8,555 bases of DNA from Thermotogaceae bacterium (GCA_021161105.1 JAGHBG010000174.1:1-8555); one strand, 5' to 3'. Positions 1 to 7,658 are shown, counted from the first letter of the stretch. The notes: generated by a model not told the origin, from the letters alone. Made by a program: numbers and translations.

Positions 1-1
1 G

Positions 2-23
2 TTATTAACTTTAGAGTTAATAA
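2..23. repeat. Perfect 9-bp inverted repeat with 4-nt spacer
   Basis: The arms TTATTAACT (2-10) and AGTTAATAA (15-23) are exact reverse complements separated by TTAG. The stem would be AT-rich with no T-tract after it, so it does not look like a factor-independent terminator. The symmetry and length suit a dimeric repressor operator, perhaps belonging to a gene left of the window. Only the symmetry is seen directly; the role is inferred. Confidence 0.5.
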
Positions 24-164
24 TGTCATGGGGTGATTTTATATTTGTTGGCAGGAAGAAACAGAGAATTTGGATAAACTCTGGAAAAAAAGAATTTTCA
101 ATTGTTCACTGTTTATGGGGAATCACTAAGGATAAAATTGGTTTCAATTCCTCATAGGTATTCT

Positions 165-192
165 TAGGGTGTCACGAATAGGGTGTCTCAAA
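165..192. repeat. Tandem 14-bp direct repeat
   Basis: TAGGGTGTCACGAA (165-178) is followed directly by TAGGGTGTCTCAAA (179-192), identical at 12 of 14 positions including the first nine. The second copy reads GGGTGTCTCAAAA, which resembles the GTCTCAAAA-type ends of some insertion sequences. No matching inverted end with a transposase frame lies in the window. It may be a pair of binding sites or a scar of a lost element. Confidence 0.45.
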
Positions 193-302
193 AATCAGTA
201 ACAACCAATAATATCAGCAACTATCTGGCTCACTGGTATACATCGGTAGAAACGGCAAACTATGCAAATCTGACCGATGAATCTACGCATTTTTGTTCGA
301 TG

Positions 303-331
303 TTGACACCTCTCAGTTTCATGGCTTTAAC
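303..331 (+). promoter_or_regulatory. Weak sigma-70-like promoter candidate
   Basis: TTGACA at 303-308 is a perfect -35 consensus. With a 17-nt spacer, the -10 position (326-331) reads TTTAAC, matching TATAAT at four of six bases. If used, it would give the downstream operon a leader of roughly 145 nt before the first possible start. The -10 is poor, so this is only a candidate. Confidence 0.25.
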
Positions 332-414
332 TCGCAACTCCAAATTCGAAATCCCCAAAACTCTGTATCGAAATAATCCCATATCACAACGCCGCAAAAA
401 AATCATTTAAAAAC

Positions 415-437
415 GTCAATATTGCGCAACGCTTGAC
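415..437. promoter_or_regulatory. Nested dyad upstream of drmD, operator-like
   Basis: GTCAA (415-419) and TTGAC (433-437) form an inverted pair spaced by 13 nt. Within the spacer, TTGCGCAA (422-429) is itself a perfect 8-bp palindrome whose centre lies within half a base of the outer dyad's centre. The right arm overlaps TTGACT (433-438), a -35-like hexamer. TATAAC follows at 449-454, but only 10 nt away, too close for a normal promoter. A regulator site just upstream of the operon is a reasonable inference, not a demonstrated fact. Confidence 0.3.
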
Positions 438-483
438 TTTGTCTCAACTATAACAAAATGGTAAAATAACTTGCAGAAGGAAA

Positions 484-3400
484 TTGCTTTCAGGAGGGGG
501 AGGAATTTCTATTTACGCATCAACAAACCCACCGGAACCGGGGAAACTTGCGAGAGTCAGGGGAAAGTACTGGCTTATAGAAGAAGTTTCCTGCAACGAA
601 GAGCTTTTTGGAGATAAAAACAATTGCACGCTAGTCACACTCGAAAGCCTCGAAGATTCTAACCTTGGCAAAAAACTATCTGTAGTAATGGAACGAGAGG
701 TGGATTTTGAGATCTTCGAAGAAAGTATTCTTCCTGAAATCACAAACACCATGGATAGACCCGATGTCTTCGATAGCTTTATCAATTCCCTGAGGTGGAC
801 TAACAAATTTCTTCTAAACAACGATATTATCCGTGCCCCTTTTTATGGAGCTATAAAGCAACAGCCATTCCAGCTGGAGCCTGTTATTAAAGCTTTATCC
901 ATGCCAAGGATAAGCCTTCTTATAGCAGATGACGTGGGACTTGGAAAAACAATAGAAGCAGGAATGATAATCCAAGAACTAATTCTTAGGGGAAAAGCAA
1001 GGAGAGTCCTTTTAATTTGCCCCGCTTCTCTTCAACTTCAGTGGCAGTGGGAAATGGAACAAAAATTTGGCCTAGAATTCAGGATAATGAACGGTAAAGC
1101 CATTACTGACATTAAACGTGAATACGGTATAAATGTTAATCCCTGGCTGACATATCCGAGGCTCATCGCTTCTATGGACTTTATAAAAATGGAAGGAAGG
1201 TTGAACGAATTCCTAAAATCCTGCGAAATTACAGAAAGCAAATACATTCGTGGATGGGATTTAATAGTGGTAGACGAAGCGCACAACGCCATGCCCCAAC
1301 CCACAAAGAACTACTATCGTGATTCAGATAGAACGAGGATGTTGTACGAAATAGGGCGGCACTTTGAGCACAAGATTTTTCTTACGGCAACCCCGCACAA
1401 CGGTAGAAAGGAATCCTTTGTCGCATTTTTAGATATGTTAGACCCTCTACGATTCAACCGCGGTGAAGACCCAGGAGTTAATAAAGATTCTTTCAAAAAA
1501 AGACTAAACCAGGTAATGGTACGTAGAATGAAACGCGGTGAAGCAGCCGTCAAAGACTCTCTTGGAAGACCGCTGTTCCCAAATCGAAAGATAGAATCCA
1601 TAACTGTTATTCCTTCAGAAGATGAGCTTAGATGTTATGAACTGCTGAACGAGTATATAAAAAATAGTATAAAATCTAGCGAAATTCAAAAAAACAGACC
1701 TCTAGAATTCGCCCTCACCATACTAAAAAAGCGCCTTCTTTCCTCTCCAAGAGCTTTTTACAAATCGATATTAGCTCACTCCTCATACATAGAAAGAACA
1801 AACAACACATTTAGCTATTTACAATTACTAACACGAAGGCTGAATGAAGACTGGGATAACGACATAGATAAAGAGCAAACTGAAGAAGAACTCCTGAGTG
1901 CAGTCTGCGAGAAAAAACACATAAACATCCTTGAAGAGCTCAAGATAGTTGCTGCCAAAACAAAAGACAAGCCAGATTGCAAAATCAATTCCCTCATACA
2001 ATGGATAAACGATTATCTTCGCCCAAATGGCAAATGGAACAGGGAACGGGTAGTAATTTTCACAGAATTCAAAGACACCCTGGAGTACATCGTAGATCAA
2101 CTTATGAAAAATGGGATAGAAAAAAATAGAATTCTGCAGCTCTACGGTGGAATGGAAATGAATAAACGTGAAGAAATAAAAGCATCTTTCGAAACCGATC
2201 CAAGCGATTCACCCGCAAGAATTCTCGTAGCAACAGATGCAGCGTCTGAAGGAATTAATTTACAGCACCATTGTAGGTACATGATTCACATGGAAATTCC
2301 CTGGAATCCCATACGCCTTGAGCAGCGAAACGGACGCATTGACCGTCATGGACAGAAACGCGATATAAAAATCTATCACTTTGCCTATAAAAACAACGCA
2401 GACAGCAGATTTCTCAGCACTATTGTACGCAAAGTTGAGCAAATTAGAGAAGATATAAATACGATGAATCCAGTGATTTCAGAAAAGGTACAAAAACACA
2501 TGCTGGGCTTAGAAGAAGTCTCTGAAGAAAGACTTACAAGCATAAAAAGTGAGCTAACAAGAGAACTGTTGAAAATAAGAAGCGAAGCAGCAGAAATACT
2601 CAAAAAGATCGAAGAAAGCAGAGAGAAATTAAACATAACTCCGGAATCAGTGAGAAAAATTCTGGATACTGCTTTGAAGCTCAACGGCTGTCCCGGAGTG
2701 AAGCAAACAAGCAATAATTACTACGTAATTGAAAAGTTACCAGATGGCTGGAAATCTCTCAAGAAATATATTACAGAAGATGGAATGCCAAAAATACTAA
2801 CATTTGAACACACAGATAACAATAAAATTCAGCACCTTCATCCAAATCATCCTTTAGTGAAAAGAGCCATAACGTTTTTCAGATCAAATATTTGGTCAAA
2901 GGCACTTGGAGACAGTTCCAAGCATCGATTAAACAAGGTAACCTGTAAAGTCCTTCCTCGCGGTATTTCCGCATCTTCTCATGTGCTTTTGTATGCGAGA
3001 AGTTTGGCGGTGAATGAATACTCCCAACCTTTGGTAGAAGAAGTTAACGTGATAGGTGGTTCCTTTGATCAAGGCCAATTCATTGAAAACGATCCTGAAT
3101 ATCTACTTGCCCTTGATTCAAAGGGAAAATTCGATGAAAAAGTTTCTAAATTACTGCCGTATTTGTCAGGTGCATTGAAGAAAAACGAACAGCAAATACT
3201 GGATTTAATAGAAAAATACAAGAAGACATGGATCAATAGCCTGAAAAAGGAACTGTCCCAAGTAACTGAGAAAGAGATAAAAACGCTAAAAGAAATGATA
3301 AAAGAACGCACAACTGAAATAAAAAAAGTACTCAAGGTTCTGGATAAATATAAAGAACAGTCGACAATGCTCCTTAGTGAGGAGTTCGAACAGTTCTCAG

Positions 3401-3561
3401 AAGATATTCGCCTGCTTCAAAACCGCAGGGAATTTCTCGGCAAAGAACTTTCGGAAATTCCAGAAAAAATACGAAAAAAATACAAATTACGTGGTGAACC
3501 GGTTGTAAACGTGGTTGCTGTATCCTTCTTAGTACCGGAGGAAATGGTGGTGGAAGCATGA
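484..3561 (+). CDS. drmD: DISARM SNF2-like helicase DrmD
   Basis: This is a SWI2/SNF2 (RapA-like) superfamily 2 ATPase of about 1,025 residues, the usual size of DrmD. In DISARM, DrmD is the class 1 signature ATPase, thought to translocate on DNA during phage restriction in the cytoplasm. Numbering from TTG 484, the visible motifs are: a small N-terminal region opening with PGKLARVRG (about residues 19-27); Walker A DDVGLGKT (149-156); DEAH (264-267); TATPH (301-305); a helicase C domain with ATDAASEGINLQ (583-594); and the arginine-finger motif QRNGRIDR (614-621). Heptad-rich, charged helices follow at about 677-718 and 900-1005, probably coiled coils. All catalytic motifs are intact. The stop codon overlaps the next start as ATGA. 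The start is uncertain: TTG 484 is the first allowed codon, but the best ribosome site points to ATT 505 or 511. RapA itself is an alternative family label; the methyltransferase next door favours DrmD. Confidence 0.82.
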   Translation: MLSGGGGISIYASTNPPEPGKLARVRGKYWLIEEVSCNEELFGDKNNCTLVTLESLEDSNLGKKLSVVMEREVDFEIFEESILPEITNTMDRPDVFDSFINSLRWTNKFLLNNDIIRAPFYGAIKQQPFQLEPVIKALSMPRISLLIADDVGLGKTIEAGMIIQELILRGKARRVLLICPASLQLQWQWEMEQKFGLEFRIMNGKAITDIKREYGINVNPWLTYPRLIASMDFIKMEGRLNEFLKSCEITESKYIRGWDLIVVDEAHNAMPQPTKNYYRDSDRTRMLYEIGRHFEHKIFLTATPHNGRKESFVAFLDMLDPLRFNRGEDPGVNKDSFKKRLNQVMVRRMKRGEAAVKDSLGRPLFPNRKIESITVIPSEDELRCYELLNEYIKNSIKSSEIQKNRPLEFALTILKKRLLSSPRAFYKSILAHSSYIERTNNTFSYLQLLTRRLNEDWDNDIDKEQTEEELLSAVCEKKHINILEELKIVAAKTKDKPDCKINSLIQWINDYLRPNGKWNRERVVIFTEFKDTLEYIVDQLMKNGIEKNRILQLYGGMEMNKREEIKASFETDPSDSPARILVATDAASEGINLQHHCRYMIHMEIPWNPIRLEQRNGRIDRHGQKRDIKIYHFAYKNNADSRFLSTIVRKVEQIREDINTMNPVISEKVQKHMLGLEEVSEERLTSIKSELTRELLKIRSEAAEILKKIEESREKLNITPESVRKILDTALKLNGCPGVKQTSNNYYVIEKLPDGWKSLKKYITEDGMPKILTFEHTDNNKIQHLHPNHPLVKRAITFFRSNIWSKALGDSSKHRLNKVTCKVLPRGISASSHVLLYARSLAVNEYSQPLVEEVNVIGGSFDQGQFIENDPEYLLALDSKGKFDEKVSKLLPYLSGALKKNEQQILDLIEKYKKTWINSLKKELSQVTEKEIKTLKEMIKERTTEIKKVLKVLDKYKEQSTMLLSEEFEQFSEDIRLLQNRREFLGKELSEIPEKIRKKYKLRGEPVVNVVAVSFLVPEEMVVEA
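492..504 (+). promoter_or_regulatory. Strong Shine-Dalgarno site inside the 5' end of the drmD frame
   Basis: The run AGGAGGGGGAGGA lies eight bases inside the longest possible drmD frame, which opens with TTG at 484. No ATG, GTG or TTG in that frame follows it at usable distance. The in-frame codons 6-8 nt downstream of its two possible cores are ATT at 505 and ATT at 511. The TTG at 484 has only AGAAGG (475-480) before it, with a 3-nt spacer, which is a poor site. The strong site therefore argues that translation begins at an ATT, or that an ancestral ATG there has been lost. Confidence 0.5.
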
Positions 3562-5399
3562 GAACTGCAATCATAGAAAAAGCAATCGAATGGTTTGGCA
3601 TCTTAAAGATGTCTGGACTCTTAATTTCGGAAGTCGTTTACAGATCACAGTTCTCTAAGAAACCTTCTCTCACATGGAAAGAGAAAATTGAATTACGAAG
3701 AAACCTGGACCGTTTCAATGTTGGCAGTTACTCGGTAAATAATCTTATTAAGGCTATTTTCTTTGATATCTTAAACCAAAACCCGGACAAGTGGCTTTAT
3801 GGAAAAGATGTGAGAAAATATTCAGTAACCGAGCCGGATCACTTTGAAGAACTGACACCCGATTTTGTACTTCCTGTATCCGGTAAGGACATCCCGGTGT
3901 TCGTCATAAAAACCGTCAATAGAGATGTAGAGTTAGACAAAAGGAAAGCTCCACACAGCGGAGCCTGGAGAGCCAGCGAGCATATAAAGTTCGAAGCCCT
4001 TTTAAGGCTCATGAAATGTCCTCTTGGCCTTTTAACTAACGGGAATGAATTCAGGTTGGTTTACGTGGAAGAAGGTCTCTCTACGGCCTATATTTCGTGG
4101 AAACAAAACGACTGGCTTGAAAACGAGCAGACATTTGAAGCCTTCAGAAACCTTCTAAATTCCGAGACTCTCTTGCCATCAAGAGAAGAAGGAATATATA
4201 AGCTTATAAAAAATAGCCATGATAAACAAGCAGAAGTCACAGATGCGCTGGCAGATCAGGTCTATAACGTTATAAACAAATTGCTGGATTATGTGAATCA
4301 GAGCGATATAAACGAACCTCCCGAAAAGGTATATGACGCCGTAATCAAAGTTGTCATGAGACTTGTTTTTATCCTGTATGCTGAGGAGAACTCCCTTCTA
4401 CCGCATGGGTTCCCTGAATACGATGAAAATTATGGTCTGATTCATCTGGCAAACGAATTGGAAGCAGAACGAGCCTCGCTTGGCAAAGAAGACTTCGCCG
4501 TTGCGGCTGCGTACAAATATGATGCCTGGTACAGGATCCTGAGCCTTTTCAATCTCATCTACTATGGTTCGGATCACCCTGACCTTAAAATAACCGCTCA
4601 CGGTGGCGATCTCTTTTCACCTGAAGAGGTTATGGACCTTCTAAAAAAAATGAAGCTGAACAACAATGGTGTCAGGGAAATCCTTCACGACCTTCTCTAT
4701 ATGAAAGGACTAAGGTTGAGTTATGCAGCCATAGATGTTGAACAAATTGGATACGTTTATGAAGGTCTTTTAGGGTATACCGTTACAAGGGCTCCTGAAG
4801 ATATGGTGGTAACAGCAAAAGAGAAATATGTGCTACCCCTGAGTGAATTAGAAAAACGCAGTGCAAAAGAAATCAAAAAGCTTCTAAATGTTGTAGATAA
4901 GAAAATAACAAAGATTCCTGACAGTTTTCCCGAACCCGAAAGCGATTCACTTGAAGCGAGAGTTGAATGCTACGCCGCCATTTTGGCTTCACCGGAGGAA
5001 CGGCTTATTAAAAAAGGAAGCTATTACCTTTCCGCTTCAGGTGCAAGAAAGTCAACAGGCAGTTATTATACACCAAAACAGCTAACAAACTATCTGGTAA
5101 GAGAAACACTTGAGCCTTTGTGCTATAAGCAAATCGGGCAAGAAAGGCAATTAAAAAGTTCTTACGAGATTCTAAAGCTGAAAGTTGTCGATCCGGCAAT
5201 GGGGTCAGGCGCTTTTCTGGTCCAGGCTACAAACTTTTTAAGCGAAAAGCTCTTAAAGGCTTGGGAAATAGAAAGCGGACACATGGATATATCTGATGTG
5301 GATAGAGAAATTCTCGCTAAAAGGCAGATAGTGGAACACTGTATCTACGGCGTTGATATTAATCCTGTAGCTGTTGAGCTGGCCAAAATGTCTCTCTGA
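3558..5399 (+). CDS. drmMI: DrmMI N-terminal portion with SAM-binding motif I, ends at premature TGA
   Basis: This 613-residue piece is what would be made if the TGA terminates. It has an N-terminal domain with TPDFVLP (P101, D102) and VFVIK (K118), laid out like the PD-(D/E)XK domains at the front of type IIG enzymes. However, V116 occupies the acidic position, so nuclease activity is doubtful. A helical middle region follows with IGYVYEGLLGYT, then GSYYTP (501-506), typical just ahead of the methyltransferase core, and motif I DPAMGSGAF (545-553). The last residues, GVDINPVAVELAKMSL, match the conserved segment after motif I, where homologues continue with a tryptophan. At least eight tryptophans in this piece are encoded by TGG. 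ATG 3558 is preferred as the start because of the ATGA overlap and the nearby GGTGGA. Alone it should be catalytically dead. Confidence 0.75.
   Translation: MRTAIIEKAIEWFGILKMSGLLISEVVYRSQFSKKPSLTWKEKIELRRNLDRFNVGSYSVNNLIKAIFFDILNQNPDKWLYGKDVRKYSVTEPDHFEELTPDFVLPVSGKDIPVFVIKTVNRDVELDKRKAPHSGAWRASEHIKFEALLRLMKCPLGLLTNGNEFRLVYVEEGLSTAYISWKQNDWLENEQTFEAFRNLLNSETLLPSREEGIYKLIKNSHDKQAEVTDALADQVYNVINKLLDYVNQSDINEPPEKVYDAVIKVVMRLVFILYAEENSLLPHGFPEYDENYGLIHLANELEAERASLGKEDFAVAAAYKYDAWYRILSLFNLIYYGSDHPDLKITAHGGDLFSPEEVMDLLKKMKLNNNGVREILHDLLYMKGLRLSYAAIDVEQIGYVYEGLLGYTVTRAPEDMVVTAKEKYVLPLSELEKRSAKEIKKLLNVVDKKITKIPDSFPEPESDSLEARVECYAAILASPEERLIKKGSYYLSASGARKSTGSYYTPKQLTNYLVRETLEPLCYKQIGQERQLKSSYEILKLKVVDPAMGSGAFLVQATNFLSEKLLKAWEIESGHMDISDVDREILAKRQIVEHCIYGVDINPVAVELAKMSL
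5397..5399 (+). other. In-frame TGA at a conserved tryptophan position in drmMI
   Basis: The codons around the break read TCT CTC TGA CTG GAA ACT TTC, giving S-L-stop-L-E-T-F. Eco57I/PglX-like methyltransferases typically have S-L-W-L-E-T at this point, so a single TGG to TGA change explains the interruption. UGA followed by C is a weak termination context in bacteria, the same stop context as in the RF2 recoding site, so some readthrough is possible. There is no homopolymer or short repeat at the site that would suggest phase variation by slippage. Confidence 0.75.
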
Positions 5400-5636
5400 C
5401 TGGAAACTTTCTCAAAAGACAAGCCTTTCACATTCCTGGATCACAAACTCAAATGCGGGAATTCCCTAATAGGTGTAGTTCATGGTTGGGAGGATATAAA
5501 CGTTATCCCCCCTGAGGTTTATAAATCCTCCAATAACGTTAGCAAAGAATGGAAGAAAAAGTTATCCGAGCTAAGGAAAATAAATCAGAAATACAATCCC
5601 ACAAAAAAATACAGTGACGCACGGCATCAGGGGTCG

Positions 5637-7658
5637 TTGTTCCCGCTGGCAGAAAGTGTCGATCCCACATTCTCGGAAGCAGAGAAAGAGCTGGCACAGG
5701 TAGCTCTTTCTATAGATGTTGCAGGAAAAGAAACAGAAGATTATTTTGCCAAAGAATACGTTTATAGAGAAAAATTCTTAAGCAATAAAAAATACCTTCT
5801 CGAAAAGCTTAAAGCCGATCTGTGGGTTGCACAATGGTTTTCTAACGAAGTCGATGAAATCCTTCCCCTCACAACAGGCCAATTGCAAGATATGTATAGA
5901 TTATTAGAACAAATGGTTGAGAAGGGCGATTTATCGGTAATCCAGGCAAACTACTTCAAATGGGCGAAAAAAATAAGCGAAGAAGAGGGATTTTTCCACT
6001 GGAAACTTGAATTTCCCGACGTTTTCGAATCAGGGGGATTCGATGCAGTAATAGGCAATCCACCATGGGATGTACAAGAACTGAAAGAGAAAGAATTTTT
6101 TTCAGGAAAAAACTTTGATGTTGTATTTGCTGGCACTGGAGATGAAAGAAAAAGAAAAATAAAAGAGCTTGAAACTAAAAAACCAAGTTTGCATAAGGAC
6201 TATCTAAGAAACCTGTTGCTTCAAGATTTCAGAAACTCATATATTCGATATCGTAAAATGTTCCTTTTTACCACTATAGGAAAACTGAATCTATATTCAC
6301 TCTTTGCCGAACTATTTCTCAAGTTGAGAAAAGAATCGGGTAGAGCAGGCGTTGTAGTTCCAACCGGAATAGCTACAGACAAAGGAAACAGTAAATTTTT
6401 CAGGTATATTGTGGAAAATAAGCTTTTGGATTCACTGGCTGATTTTATAAATGGAAAAATATTCAAGAACATAGATAGCCGTATGAGGTTCAGTCTAATA
6501 ATCTTCGGTAAATCAGATCAAGCACGTATGTTATTTGTTCTTCGAAACCCTGAGCAGCTATATACGAAGCAGTTTCTGAAAATCCCCACATCTGATTTGT
6601 TGTTGGTTAACCCCAACACAGGTACAGCTCCGGTTTTTAGCTCACAACGTGATATGGATTTGGTCCTGAAGATTTATAGAAATAGCACAGTGCTGCTCAG
6701 AGAATATCCAGATGGTAGCGTAGATAATCCATATGGAATTCTCGTCACTACTCAGTTTAACATGACTAGCGACTCAAATAAATTCGTGAGAGAGCAGGAA
6801 CTTATAGACCAGGGATACAAAAAGAACTGGATATACTACGAGAAAGATGGAGAAAGGTATGTACCGCTTTGTGAAGGGAAAACCTTTTACATTATGGATA
6901 GCAGATATAACCATATATCCGAAGATGGCAACGGGATTGCTTGTACAGCAGAAGAGAAAAGCGATCCGTGGTTCTTTCCCAAGACAAGGTATTTTATCAA
7001 AGAAAGTGACTGTAAAGCTTTCTATGAAAGCAAAGAGTGGGATAGAGAATGGGTAATTGCATTTAGAGATATTGCAAGATCATCTGATAATAGAACATTC
7101 ATCACATCACTTATGCCGGCTTTTGCTTTTGGGAATAAAGCCCCAATTATTTTAAGTAAACATTTCTTGCCAGTTTCTGGATTAATTACTTCTCATATAT
7201 TTGATTACGTTACTAGACGAAAATGTCAGGGCACATCTATGAATTTTTTCATCCTTTACCAGCTTCCAGTGCCAAACCCTAGCAAGTTTAAGAATCTTCC
7301 AGGAATAAATGAAGGGGATAGCTGTTTGGAAGATTCAGTCATACGGAAACTCGTTAAATGCGTCAATTATTCCTACGATATGGAGCCTTTTGTCAAAGAT
7401 ATGGGTTATGAGATAGAACCGCGGCCTTGGAATGAAAGAGAAAGACTGGATTACATGGCACAGCTTGACGCAATAGCTGCTCACTTATACGGGATTTCTT
7501 ATGAAGATCTTGAATATATCTTCACAACATTTCCGATAGAAAAACGTACGCAAGAACAAACCTACGGAGCGTATTTATCAAGAGATCTGGCTCTAACATA
7601 TTTTAAGAGGTACGAACCGATTTTTAAGGAGGAAAAGAGTGATATCCATGAGGACTAA
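5637..7658 (+). CDS. drmMI: DrmMI C-terminal portion: catalytic NPPW motif and target-recognition region
   Basis: This is the longest start-to-stop frame after the TGA, opening with a TTG that has no convincing Shine-Dalgarno site. It is therefore more likely a continuation of the upstream frame than an independent gene. M1 here is codon 694 of the full frame. It carries VIGNPPWD, the motif IV active site of N6-adenine methyltransferases (NPPW at codons 834-837 of the full frame). AGVVVPTGIATDKG follows, typical of the late methyltransferase core. LLLVNPNTGTAPVF then marks the transition into the presumed target-recognition region. The C-terminal stretch LDAIAAHLYGIS...YIFTTFPI...YLSRDL is characteristic of Eco57I/PglX-like enzymes. 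Without the upstream half it lacks the SAM-binding motif I. Its end overlaps the start of the next gene. Confidence 0.7.
   Translation: MFPLAESVDPTFSEAEKELAQVALSIDVAGKETEDYFAKEYVYREKFLSNKKYLLEKLKADLWVAQWFSNEVDEILPLTTGQLQDMYRLLEQMVEKGDLSVIQANYFKWAKKISEEEGFFHWKLEFPDVFESGGFDAVIGNPPWDVQELKEKEFFSGKNFDVVFAGTGDERKRKIKELETKKPSLHKDYLRNLLLQDFRNSYIRYRKMFLFTTIGKLNLYSLFAELFLKLRKESGRAGVVVPTGIATDKGNSKFFRYIVENKLLDSLADFINGKIFKNIDSRMRFSLIIFGKSDQARMLFVLRNPEQLYTKQFLKIPTSDLLLVNPNTGTAPVFSSQRDMDLVLKIYRNSTVLLREYPDGSVDNPYGILVTTQFNMTSDSNKFVREQELIDQGYKKNWIYYEKDGERYVPLCEGKTFYIMDSRYNHISEDGNGIACTAEEKSDPWFFPKTRYFIKESDCKAFYESKEWDREWVIAFRDIARSSDNRTFITSLMPAFAFGNKAPIILSKHFLPVSGLITSHIFDYVTRRKCQGTSMNFFILYQLPVPNPSKFKNLPGINEGDSCLEDSVIRKLVKCVNYSYDMEPFVKDMGYEIEPRPWNERERLDYMAQLDAIAAHLYGISYEDLEYIFTTFPIEKRTQEQTYGAYLSRDLALTYFKRYEPIFKEEKSDIHED
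7626..7632 (+). promoter_or_regulatory. Strong Shine-Dalgarno site for the membrane-protein gene
   Basis: AAGGAGG inside the last codons of drmMI lies 6 nt before GTG 7639 and 15 nt before ATG 7648. The spacing selects GTG as the start. This independent strong site means the gene need not depend on ribosomes finishing drmMI. Confidence 0.65.

Larger units (their letters stand above)
1..483. other. Upstream region without a supported gene
   Basis: No reading frame here looks like a real gene. The longest is a GTG-started frame of 75 codons (183-410) with no recognisable motif and no Shine-Dalgarno site. A 44-codon frame at 23-157 is equally featureless. The stretch is AT-rich and contains the short repeats and dyads listed separately. 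It probably carries the promoter and control sites of the operon that starts near 484, and perhaps remnants of older mobile DNA. I see no tRNA, no CRISPR array and no complete insertion sequence. Confidence 0.6.
3558..7658 (+). pseudogene. drmMI: Interrupted DISARM adenine methyltransferase DrmMI (full-length frame with one internal TGA)
   Basis: From ATG 3558 to TAA 7656-7658 the same frame encodes 1,366 codons, the length expected for a DrmMI/PglX-like N6-adenine DNA methyltransferase, with one in-frame TGA at codon 614. The frame across 5400-5636 stays open and reads like family sequence (LETF, then FLDHKLKCGNSLIG), so no bases were gained or lost. The break separates the SAM-binding motif DPAMGSGAF (545-553) from the catalytic NPPW (834-837), so neither half alone can methylate DNA. 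In class 1 DISARM this enzyme marks host DNA as self. The start overlaps the drmD stop (ATGA), implying translational coupling. It could be a true pseudogene, a gene read through at low level, or an artefact of one wrong base. Confidence 0.7.

Noticed and set aside
23..157. 44-codon ATG frame starting at the end of the left inverted repeat
   Set aside because: No ribosome site and no family resemblance; ends in TAG with nothing to support it.
183..410. 75-codon GTG-started frame on the + strand
   Set aside because: No Shine-Dalgarno site, no recognisable motif, unconvincing composition, and it overlaps the tandem repeat. Likely chance.
449..454. TATAAC as a -10 element paired with TTGACT at 433-438
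   Set aside because: The 10-nt spacer is too short for a sigma-70 promoter, and no better -35 sits 16-18 nt upstream.
458..469. Three-codon ATG GTA AAA TAA leader frame upstream of drmD
   Set aside because: Too short, with no ribosome site and no attenuation structure visible.
513..3335. Several minus-strand frames of 60-109 codons opposite drmD
   Set aside because: They are serine/leucine-rich mirror images of a gene with intact helicase motifs, a typical antisense artefact.
5397..5399. TGA read as tryptophan by a variant genetic code
   Set aside because: Only one in-frame TGA occurs in over 2,600 codons while all other tryptophans use TGG, and TGA also serves as the natural stop of drmD and of the membrane-protein gene.
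5397..5440. TGA as a selenocysteine codon
   Set aside because: The expected residue is a structural tryptophan, not a redox cysteine, and I see no convincing SECIS-like hairpin right after it.
5380..5640. Programmed frameshift between the two methyltransferase halves
   Set aside because: Both halves are in the same frame and the 5400-5636 stretch is open in it, so no shift is needed; only the stop must be bypassed.
6847..7056. 69-codon ATG frame inside drmMI
   Set aside because: It is a shadow in another frame of a region that clearly codes for the methyltransferase.
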